From NCBI GenBank assembly GCA_021234155.1, contig JAJEKV010000085.1:3936651-4000650 (forward strand): DNA of 64,000 nt, in the 5' to 3' direction. This DNA comes from Isoetes taiwanensis. Taxonomy: Eukaryota > Streptophyta > Lycopodiopsida > Isoetales > Isoetaceae. The notes below the pieces were generated by a model, which saw nothing but the letters and a program-made list of their open reading frames with translations, did no database searches and was not told where the DNA came from. Shown here piece by piece: positions 12,001-19,529 of the stretch. How positions within the stretch are numbered: the stretch's first letter is position 1; the number at the start of each line of letters is the position of its first letter. The position numbers and the translations under genes are program-made.

Positions 12001-12265
12001 ATGGTACAAATGGTGGTGGAAGATTGCTACGTGCAACAGGTGAGGGTTGGAAAGGTGGTGGCAGCCGGTTTCCTACTGGACTTGGAGAGGGCTGGAAAGG
12101 TGGTGGCAGTCTACTAGTTACTGGACTCGGAGTGTCTTCGAGAAGCAACAAAGACCTTGTCGAGGTAGGTGTTGAAGAAGCATCTCCGTCTTGTGTTCCA
12201 TCTGAAGTAGAGGTACTTGGGCAAACAAATGGTGGTGGAAGTTTGTTCACGAAGCGGTTAACCAT
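9039..12265 (-). pseudogene. DUF7869-like transposase (RNase H-fold), frame-broken
   Basis: Minus-strand gene, start taken at ATG 12265 just after a likely splice acceptor at 12275-12276. N-terminal residues ~8-110 are proline-rich with about five LPPPF units. A Cys-rich region follows (CCSLGC, then VCQKC...RLG near 11230), then a C-x2-C motif in MYVCSRCAEL. An intron lies at about 10760-10843. The catalytic-type region near 10210-10650 has an IDGMDQ motif, LYLQLDNTTRENKNQ and FLLVGHTHD, the signatures of the DUF7869/KDZ-like integrase fold found in transposons of plants, algae and animals. Where the family usually has GHTHEDIDQ, this copy reads Asn in place of the last Asp, with a frame break beside it. 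A chromo/Tudor-like segment (PFWIAKVLD...IHWLATFP) lies near 9440-9560, and an acidic C-terminal tail follows. Frame breaks occur near 11150, 10270 and 9330, plus others in the 10.65-10.8 kb A-run region. Presumed role: excision and integration of the element. Confidence 0.8.
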
Positions 12266-12325
12266 GTCAAACAACTGCAAAAAATTGTGGGCTTGTTACT
12301 AACTCACAAGTCGATTGGACTAATG

Positions 12326-12410
12326 ATATTCGAGAATACAAATGCTATTCTGGAATAGTATTTTGTGTGCAGCATTTGCCGTGTGTGTGCAAAGATGCTA
12401 TTCCAGAATA
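12326..12410. promoter_or_regulatory. Dispersed single core palindromes upstream of the transposase
   Basis: Three isolated copies of the array core: TATTCGAGAATA (about 12327), TATTCTGGAATA (about 12346) and TATTCCAGAATA (12399-12410). A half-match GTATTCCGCA occurs near 12438. They keep the 12-bp dyad but lack the long AAAGTG arms of the array copies. The centre has lost CCGG in each case. Confidence 0.7.
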
Positions 12411-12664
12411 CACTTATCCAGAGTGTTTGGACAAGACGTATTCCGCATCACATAGAAAAAGACAACTGACAGTGGCCTACCTTTAAAAAGGAAAATTCGA
12501 AATCGTTCGCCATTCGATTCCGCCGAGATTTAGTCGCCAGCCCGAAGCGCCTTCCGATCAATATACATTTGTTTGTATTCGATTTACATAGCGAAAAAGA
12601 ATGGACCGTAAGCATGTAAAGTACATAGTACGCCTTTCTTTTGTTCTCTCGATTTATACGTAGG

Positions 12665-12978
12665 CCAAAGTGTATTCGTAATACACTTTGCCCATCCGCA
12701 AAAGCAAAGTGTATTCGGAATACACTTTGCTTATCGGCCAAGTGCAAAGTGTATTCCGGAATACACTTTGCCCTTCGGGCGAAGAGCAAAGTGTATTCCG
12801 GAATACACTTTGCTCACTGGCAAAGGGCAAAGTGTATTCCGGAATACACTTTGCTCTTCGGCATTGAGCAAAGTGTATTCCGGAATACACTTTGCTCTTC
12901 GCCCGAAGGGCAAAGTGTATTCCGGAATACACTTTGCACTTGGCCAGTAAGCAAAGTGTATTCCAGAATACATTGTGC
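12665..12978. repeat. Palindrome array 1: eight copies, 41-42 bp pitch, itself an inverted repeat
   Basis: Eight copies of a palindrome with arms GCAAAGTGTATTC and GAATACACTTTGC around a CCGG centre. Dyad centres are at about 12678, 12717, 12757, 12799, 12840, 12881, 12923 and 12964, so spacing is 41-42 bp except near the left edge, where two copies are shortened. The spacers mirror each other about the fifth copy: GCCCTTCGGGCGAAGAGC (third to fourth) is the exact reverse complement of the sixth-to-seventh spacer, and the second-to-third and seventh-to-eighth spacers also correspond. The block 12704-12977 is therefore one large imperfect palindrome centred near 12840.5. It sits between the two divergent genes. 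The last copy has CCAG in place of CCGG and a damaged arm. Confidence 0.95.
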
Positions 12979-13229
12979 TTGTAATTTTTAGAGCGCTTGC
13001 TTTTTTGCACTAAGATAACACACTTTTTAGCTGCAACATACCACTTTTTAGGTTAAAAATAACACTTTCGAGTCCAAATAAGGCACAAAAAAATGACTTA
13101 GAGTGACAATATTTTAGCTTGTTTTCCTGTCTTTTCTTGGCCTTCTGGGCACAAGTTTAGTAAATGTTATTCTGGAATACAACTTTCGTTTGAATTTCTG
13201 TCTTGACAAGGTAGTTTTCAACGTTTCAG

Positions 13230-16200
13230 TGGCAGGGAAGAAGGAAGCAAGAGGGCTTCAAAGAAATCTCACAAGCCTAAGCGTCCACACCCTCAGAAGC
13301 ACACCTCTGACACGGACGCCCCCGCTATTTACGAGAATTTTCAAACGCAGTGGTTCGTGACCAGGGGTGCAGATGGAAAATACAGCACACTGACGTTTCT
13401 GTACGTCTGTAAAAGTGCTGGTAACAAAAGGTACGCCGACTCCGAGTTTGTTAACCTTGGGATAATAAAAGATGTCTCTGAGGTTGCCGGACAAGGAGGT
13501 CAGGTGGGGAGGCTTTCCTTCAAGACCTCCCAAGGCTTTATTGTTGTGGACATCGCATTCTTTAAAATTGTCAGTGTGCAACCACCGGCACTGTACAAAT
13601 TTTTTTCACACTACCGGCTAAAACGAAGCCTGTGTTCATTAATTAGGCAGGTTTGTTCCAGCACAAGCGAGGACTTTCCTGTCAGTGAGTCCGAGCAATC
13701 AGATGGAGAAAGGTCACAATCACCACCTTCTGCTAGTTCTTCAGGGAGGTCATCAGATAGAGGTTCTGAGGAACAAGACGAGGAAGAAATCACTGTGCAG
13801 CCAAAAAAACTTAGCGTGCCAAGGCAAACGATAGCTGCTAAAGAACCAAAGAAGCGGAAGGTACAGGAGCTTGTGGTTGCTGACATCGCGGAGGAACAAC
13901 CAAAAACGAAGAAGGGAAAGGGCAAGGCTCCTGGGGTGGCCATTAAAGAAAAGAAGGTGGACAAGACCTCAGAGAGGATGGAACAAATAAATCTTAACAA
14001 GTATGTTCAAGGGGTAATATACTTGCCAGTAACATCCATGAGGTTGCCACCAAAGAATGAAGCTGGTGAGCGCCCCCTTCAGGTTCGAAAAATCTATGCT
14101 GACCACTTAAGAAACCTGAAAGATAGAATAAGGAGCAATCCCAATGCCCACGTTGCTCCAATTGTCGTTCTTGTTGACAGATCCCAATGCATGGACCCCA
14201 AGGACTATGACAGGGAAAAATGCGATACTTACATGCACTACGCCCTAGGGGTAACCACGGTTTTAAAGCAAGAAGGCGGTTGTACAAGGAGAAAAAAGAA
14301 CCCGAGATATCTTTCTCGCTCTGCTTCATTGTTTCTGCGGCGGCCCGACAGATGAAGAAGCGAAGATCGTTGCCAACACGCATAATGCGACAACGAAAGT
14401 ACAAGCTTAAAATGAGCTTAAGGGACAAAATCAGGTCCATGCACGGGGAGTATATTATATTCAAAGAAAAATATGGAGAAGAATTGAAGAAACCAGCAAA
14501 ATCTCTAGAACTAAAGGAAGCGTGTGCTGTGGAGTGCTGCCTCAAATATGACGAGGCTAACAAAAGGCAGTCTCTCATACCACATGACAACTGGTTTCAA
14601 TTAGCCTTCAGAGACGGCAGAGTAAGTTTCTTTTGTATTCTGGAATACCCCTGCAACCATCCCACTGACATTGCTTGTTACTGCGCAGATATGGGACCTG
14701 CAAAACGAAATATTTAGCATGTTTGAACGTGGTGAACTGAAAAGTAAAGGAAAGGTCGCCGAGAAGAAAAAGGGTTCTGACGTCCCTAAAAAGGAAATGA
14801 CCATAACTGTGTGGAGAGAAATGCAGGGCTTTACAGACCTCGACATACTCGAAAGGCTTCTGCAGAAGGTTGTGGACAAAGAATTCACGCTTGAAGAAAT
14901 GTCAAAAGAGCTGCACAAGTAAGAACTACAAAACATTCTTTCCCGTTTTTGTTAGTTTGGACGTAGTGTATTCCAGAATACACTACGTCTTAATTTGTAA
15001 AACAAAGTGTATTCCGGAATACACTGTGGCTTCGGAGTGTTAGCCAAAGTGTATTCCGGAACACACTTTAGCTTCAAGGAGGCAACCAAAGTGTATTCCG
15101 GAATACACTTTGGCCTTGGATTGTTAGTTAAAGTGTATTCCGGAATACACTTTAGCTTCGGAGGGTCGACCAAAGTGTATTCCGGAATACACTTTGGCTT
15201 GCATGCCTCGGCCACAGCGTATTCTCGAATACCCTTTGTTTACAAACTTTGAGATGCGTGTTCCAGTAAACCGTACTTCCTGTCGAGATGTTTCTTTTCC
15301 ATGTTTTCGCCCTAATTTAACGTTTTTCTAATGTGGTTTTGTTTTACAGCCAAAAAAATGTCATCACATGTCAAACATGCTTGATGGAACAACTTAACGT
15401 TGACAGCTGGGACAGATGTAAAGAACTTTACCCCATCGCAACCTCGGACGAAAGGATAGTACAATACGCTCCTAATTTTGAAGGCTGGGTAAGTTTAAGA
15501 GTTTCTTGTTTTTGGGTTTCTTGTGTTACAAAGACGATTGTTTTGCAGAGTAAAAAGAAAAATAAGGACCTGCCGGAGGGCTTCATGCATCTTGTCAGGA
15601 CAGCGCGTGAGGAGAGGACGCTTGCGGACAGGCGTGTTTTGGACAATGAGCCCTCCGAGTACGAACGCTTTACAATGTTTGATCAAAACAACATGTTCTG
15701 TATAGTACACGGTGACTGCACCAAACTGGCCGAAACAATAAAGCCCCAAGATTTTACGTTGGTAGTAGCTGACCTTCCTTACGGATTCAAGCTCAAAGAC
15801 AGCCGCTACGACGACCAGCCTTTTAAGAACTCTGAGTTTAATGCATTCGTCGACGGCATAAAGAAGATTACCACGGCAAAACATTGGAGGTTGGTTGTAT
15901 TTCACTCGAGCATGCAGGCCGGCCTTGTGGAAGCCAATTTCAAGACTCATTTTGGTTCCCCTACGCAAGCTGGTTATGAAAACATGGTTTGGTAAGCAAT
16001 TATTCTGGAAAACGTTTCTATTCTGGAATACGTTAGGAGTTTCTATTCCGGAATACGTTTCTTTCTGCTGTACTTAAACCCTCTCTTATGTTTTTGTTCT
16101 TAAGGTACAAAACAAACATAAATTACCATGGCGGAGGCCCTAGACTGTTGAGTAAGGTCGAATATCTCCACGTCGCTTACTGGAGTTTTGACGGAAAACG

Positions 16201-16774
16201 TACAATGGAACACTTCAACACAGCAGCGTGCCAGAACTTTTCGAACGTGTTGGAGTTTCCAGCGGTTTTGCAGAAGCTGCAGGACCCTAGTGCACAGGGA
16301 AGAATAGTGAATCACTATCAGAAGCCACAGAAGTTGATTAACCATCTTCTGGACATGTTCTCACGTCCAGGAGATTGGGTGCTCGACGCATTTTCTGGCT
16401 CTGGTACAACTATTGCTTGCGCACTTAAGAAGGGCCGTAACTGTGTTGCCATTGATATTGATAAGGAGGCTGTCAGTTTCATCAAAATGAGGCTTTCTGC
16501 TTTACCAACTCTACCAGACGAGAATCAAGAGTTGGGGGCAAAGTCTAATTCTGATTTTGCTAAGATGACATCTTCGGAAATACAGCCTCCCTTCACAAGC
16601 TCCTTGGATGACGAAGCTACTTTTGCAGAGCTGAAAGAAGTAGCTCTTGCTGCCTTACCAGAATCAACTACTGACACTGAGAAGCCTAAGTCACCAGAAA
16701 AAGGTGAAAAGATAGCAACAGACCAAGCAGAGAGCAGTAAGAAAAATGAAGAAGACTACAATTTAGATCTTTGA
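13230..16774 (+). CDS. ParB-domain beta-class DNA amino-methyltransferase, spliced
   Basis: Exons 13230-14621, 14689-14918, 15350-15488, 15549-15991 and 16105-16774, all GT-AG; about 957 residues from 13231. The true start exon lies upstream and was not identified. Residues ~37-112 form an unrecognised globular region, ~150-185 are acidic/serine-rich, and PKKRKV at ~206 is a nuclear localisation signal. Residues ~284-394 resemble the ParB N-terminal domain, with GGNH recoverable only across a frame break near 14250. A helical, possibly HTH-like segment follows. The methyltransferase domain has motif IV ADLPYG at ~661 ahead of the AdoMet loop DAFSGSGTT at ~828, the permuted beta-class order used by N4-cytosine and some N6-adenine enzymes. 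VNHYQKP precedes the AdoMet loop. DLPY replaces the usual DPPY/SPPY. Frame breaks near 14250, 14340 and 14405 may be decay or sequence errors. Which base is modified cannot be told. Confidence 0.82.
14636..14647. promoter_or_regulatory. Core palindrome in methyltransferase intron (14622-14688)
   Basis: TATTCTGGAATA lies inside the 67-bp intron between the ParB exon and the next exon. It is one of several introns of this gene that carry the element-specific palindrome core. Confidence 0.7.
14959..15235. repeat. Palindrome array 2: seven copies at 42-bp pitch inside an intron
   Basis: Seven palindromes with dyad centres at about 14974, 15015, 15057, 15099, 15141, 15183 and 15225, a 41-42 bp pitch. 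They lie wholly within the 431-bp intron 14919-15349 of the methyltransferase gene. The core is AAAGTGTATTC/GAATACACTTT with CCGG in the middle. Outer bases vary as pairs: CC...GG in two copies, and in the first copy both arms change together to GACGTAGTG and CACTACGTC, so dyad symmetry is kept. Unlike array 1 the spacers are similar in direct orientation (GGCTTCGGAGTGTTAGCC and relatives). Edge copies have CCAG or CTCG centres. Confidence 0.95.
16001..16055. promoter_or_regulatory. Three core palindromes in the last methyltransferase intron
   Basis: Within the intron 15992-16104 the words TATTCTGGAAAA (16001), TATTCTGGAATA (16019-16030) and TATTCCGGAATA (16044-16055) occur in a row. Only the last keeps CCGG. 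Of the four identified introns, only the 60-bp one at 15489-15548 lacks the motif. Confidence 0.7.
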
Positions 16775-17105
16775 CAGACCTTATGCTATAGTTAAGCCAC
16801 TAATATTTATTATTGATTACCATTTTTGATGTAACACAAAAATAGTAAAGAAATTATTATTGTTATTTTTTCTAAATTTGTGCTTTTTGTACATCCACCT
16901 ACAAATAATTTTGTACTCAAGTCTCACTTTTGCTATTTCCACGTGCTTCACTCCAAAAAACCAAAGTCGTGTCCACAAAATACCCCAAAAATAGGCCCAA
17001 AAAAAACCTGATACTCCTCAAACTTTCAACCTCTCTTAAAAAAGGCCATTTTTTAAAATGACGTGCTTTTTTTAAAGGAATCTTTGAAACGGGAGTGCTG
17101 CAACA
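16775..17105. other. Right subterminal region of the transposon, with a hairpin
   Basis: Non-coding, AT-rich 3' flank of the methyltransferase gene. At 17087-17114 AAACGGGAGTG and CACTCCCGTTT form an 11-bp-stem hairpin overlapping the right terminal repeat, so the terminal word AAACGGGAG is present in both orientations at this end. The left end has a weaker counterpart (AAACGAGAG). Confidence 0.7.
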
Positions 17106-17130
17106 CTCCCGTTTAATTTGCAACCTTGTT
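17106..17130 (-). repeat. Right terminal inverted repeat of the DNA transposon
   Basis: In reverse complement it begins AACAAGGTTGC and ends ATTAAACGGGAG, matching the left repeat at 22 of 25 positions. CATT follows at 17131-17134, the same four bases that precede the left repeat. Confidence 0.88.
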
Positions 17131-17585
17131 CATTCTACTGTAATCATCTATAAATGTTATAAAGTACCTCTTGTTGGATCTTCCTCTAACATTTAGTGGA
17201 CCACATAAATCAGTGTGTACCAGTTCTAATGCTTGGCTTGCTCTGCTTTTAGTCATGTTGAAAGGTAATCTATTTAATTTCCCCAACATGCACCCTTCAC
17301 ATGTTAACTTTTCTGTTTGCAAGTTGTTGCAGTCAATCCATCCTTGCTTTGCCAACAACTTAGGATTATTGCAATGTGTGTGCCCCAGTCTATTATGCCA
17401 TTATTCTGTTCCTGATATACTTACTGAATTAACACTGTAACACTGATTTTCCATTTCGAATAAATTGCCACATCTTTTTGCAAAGAACTTCAATTCATTG
17501 TTAAGATAGATTCTACATCCTTTCGAGTCAAAGTTGACTCTATATCCTAAGTCAACAAGCTAACTTACAGAAATTAAGTTTTTAA
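17131..17585 (-). pseudogene. Copia GAG-pre-integrase and N-terminal integrase
   Basis: The minus strand encodes the His-His-Cys-Cys zinc region (HNRLGH...CEGCMLGK) and the first catalytic-core strand, with HTDLCGP and FITFIDDYSR holding an active-site aspartate. The frame then runs into the transposon end. An in-frame stop lies upstream near 17400. The catalytic core continues at 8690 downward. Confidence 0.88.
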
Positions 17586-18855
17586 CTATGCAAGGCACAC
17601 ATAAGACATTTCAATGTCTACAATCTTCCCATCTAAATCCAGCAACTGCAAAAGGCCTTTTCCTTCTATTTGCAACAAATCTCCACTTCCAACTTGAATA
17701 TTCCTTGAACTTGCTTGAGAAACATTCTTGAGTAGAGTAGAGGATTGTACTACTGATCTTTCAATTCCACTATCAACTACAAGAGCATCAGTGATTTTGT
17801 TAGACTCTATATCCTTATCTATAATTGATAATGCAAGTTTTACCTCATTTTCATCTTCAACATCTAGTTTTTCTCCATTATGTTCTCGGGTCATATGTAC
17901 TCCAGCAGGTCTTCTGCCTCCTCTTCCTTTGTAATTCATATTTCTTCCTCCTCCACCTTCTTTTCCCTTGCCTCTGCCTCTGCCATACTCCTTTGGTGTT
18001 GCACATTTGGATGCGATGTGCCCTTTTCCTCCACAATGGTAGCATGTCAAGTCATTCTTGAATTTTGGACAATCTCCCTTAAAATGACCAGGTTCATGGC
18101 AATGGAAACAATTTCCTTTTACATTTTTAAATTTATTTGCAGTATAGAGAATTTCACTTGCATGTCCCTCTTCTTGAGCAATCTTCCTCTGTTCAAATTC
18201 TGTTCTTAGAACATTTTCTGCATCCTCCCTGGTTTTACTCATGTTTCTATTAAATAAGGCTAGATTTGAGTTCTCACTAATGGCTCTAGAAATTTGCAAT
18301 ACTTGACTTCTGTCTGACACATTTACCCCTGCTCCTGCTAGGTCTGTTATTATATTATCGAACTTATTGAAGAACTCTGCTACATCTCCATCTTCTTGTA
18401 GTTTGAGACCTCTCAATTCATTTTCAAGAAGATCTATTTGAGATGAAGTTTTTTGTTCATAGTGTTGTAAGAGAAATATCCACATTTGCCTGGGAGTCTT
18501 GTTTCTAAGCTTAAGTCTAATAGTTGGACACACCTTGCAAGTTATGATTCCCTAAGCTTCTTTCACTTTTGCATTCACTGATCTTCCTGCAGCACCTTGT
18601 TCCAGATGTTTCTCTTATATTTATTTTACCTGAGCTTTTACCAGCATTATTAGTTCCATCATTTACAGACATTTCTGAAATTGACCTTAAATCTGTGTTT
18701 CTGCCTGTTCCTAGGCCTTCAATAACTCGTTCTAGATCCCATAGATCTTCCACTTCCAACACGTGCTTAATTGAGTCCTTCCATATCTGGAATCCTGGAC
18801 CTCCCTGATACACTTCTACTGTAGCAAGCAAACTTGCTCCGAATAGACATTGCAA
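17586..18855 (-). pseudogene. Copia Gag and protease
   Basis: The frame 17586-18533 encodes the Gag C-terminal half with a leucine-rich UBN2-like region, two CCHC zinc knuckles (CFHCHEPGHFKGDC and CYHCGGKGHIASKC), an RG-rich stretch and then a protease motif ALVVDSG. The frame 18517-18855 encodes the Gag N-terminus, starting near the primer site. A shift between them near 18520-18535 breaks the gene. Gag forms the retroelement particle, and the aspartic protease would cleave the polyprotein. Confidence 0.88.
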
Positions 18856-18879
18856 CTAAATTGTCCTGCAATCACACTA

Positions 18880-18891
18880 GCTCTGATACCA
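18880..18891 (-). promoter_or_regulatory. Primer binding site (initiator tRNA-Met type)
   Basis: The minus strand reads TGGTATCAGAGC two bases inside the 5' LTR. This is the canonical plant copia primer site complementary to the 3' end of initiator tRNA-Met. Confidence 0.92.
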
Positions 18892-18893
18892 AT

Positions 18894-19474
18894 TGTGAGA
18901 TCAATTAAGTCTTCAATTCATTCCCTTATGAAGCAACCCTTATATATGTGTATTATTTCAATAAACCATTGAGCTTAAGGCAATTACCTTAGATGAAATC
19001 TTAGACTATTAATCAGAAATAACCCATTACTGTAGCAATGGTCTTTGATTCACAATGGACTGCAACATATACAAGTATAGACTATCTTCTCCCTTGATTT
19101 ACACTGCCGATCTGCTCAGCAATCATCTCACAAAGCTATCTTCTAGATAAATTATTTACAGGTTTATAAACATGGGATTCTTCGGCCGATTTCCCGTCGG
19201 TTAAGCTCAGTAGTAATGTTTTTAGTTCGTCGACTTTCCATCCAAATTTTATGGCTTCACCTCTTGCAATATTGTAGACCATTTTTGTCCCTTAACATTT
19301 CGACCTTCAGGACTTAATTTCAAGCCTTAAATAATTTGAACCATTGACCTTACCTTTTAACTTACCCATATAGTTAACATGCAACCATGGTATGCTTCTG
19401 AGCCTTCCCTTTTCTTCAACTGTTCTATGACCATCTCAATGGAATATGTGATGACCTCCAATATTTTTCTAACA
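18894..19474 (-). repeat. Copia LTR (5' LTR of the minus-strand element)
   Basis: 581 bp, TG...CA, partner of 5771-6337. It is longer than its partner mainly through two short insertions (near CCCTTGATTTACACTGCC and CGGCCGATTTCCC). It is followed by GAATT (19475-19479), completing the 5-bp target duplication. Confidence 0.95.
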
Positions 19475-19529
19475 GAATTATAATATTATATTGCATAAAT
19501 GTGACTTTAAATATCAAATATTGGTCTTC

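Larger units (their letters stand above)
12266..13229. promoter_or_regulatory. Shared divergent promoter region with palindrome array
   Basis: The transposase gene leaves leftward and the methyltransferase gene leaves rightward from this ~960-bp block, so it must hold both promoters and probably both short first exons. A splice acceptor TTTTTTGCAG (minus) lies just before the transposase exon, and CGTTTCAG (plus) ends at 13229 before the methyltransferase exon. The first coding exon of the plus-strand gene was not found with confidence. The block contains the eight-copy palindrome array at 12665-12978 and isolated core palindromes at about 12326, 12344, 12399 and 13168. Binding there could control both genes at once, which is inference from position. 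Confidence 0.7.
8691..17134. mobile_element. Nested 8.4-kb DNA transposon with transposase and ParB-methyltransferase genes
   Basis: The element proper is 8695-17130 (8436 bp), flanked by CATT on both sides (8691-8694 and 17131-17134), taken as a 4-bp target duplication. Its ends are 25-bp inverted repeats matching at 22 positions. Deleting the element plus one CATT rejoins the copia integrase in frame with the normal spacing between motifs, which independently supports the boundaries. It carries two divergent genes: a DUF7869-like transposase (minus, 9039-12265) and a spliced ParB-domain DNA methyltransferase (plus, about 13230-16774). Between and within them lie arrays of a palindrome centred on TATTCCGGAATA. 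I cannot place it confidently in a named superfamily; the 4-bp duplication and gene content should be compared with KDZ/Zisupton, Academ and related groups. Confidence 0.88.
5771..19474 (-). mobile_element. Ty1/copia LTR retrotransposon (host of a nested DNA transposon)
   Basis: A complete copia element on the minus strand. LTRs lie at 5771-6337 and 18894-19474, both starting TG and ending CA, and GAATT is duplicated on both flanks (5766-5770 and 19475-19479). The internal order on the minus strand is Gag, protease, integrase, reverse transcriptase, RNase H, which defines Ty1/copia. A primer site complementary to initiator tRNA-Met and a polypurine tract are at the expected places. After removing the 8436-bp insert at 8695-17130 and one CATT, the element is about 5.26 kb, a normal size. 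The LTRs differ by about 20 substitutions and two short indels in ~570 bp, so the insertion is not very recent. Several stops and frame breaks make it non-autonomous. Confidence 0.95.

Noticed and set aside
12665-12978. CRISPR-like array (short repeats with unique spacers)
   Set aside because: Repeats are fully palindromic, spacers are ~14-18 bp and mirror each other, and the setting is a eukaryotic transposon with introns and no cas genes.
12641-13010. Open frames on both strands across the palindrome array, encoding repeated VYSGIHF or CIPEYTL units
   Set aside because: They are translations of the palindromic DNA repeat. The same peptides appear on both strands because the block is an inverted repeat, and there is no independent coding signal.
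13570-13650. An 81-bp intron in the first methyltransferase exon
   Set aside because: GT and AG are present at plausible sites and the length is a multiple of three, but the frame is open throughout, so the sequence alone does not require splicing. Transcript data would settle it.
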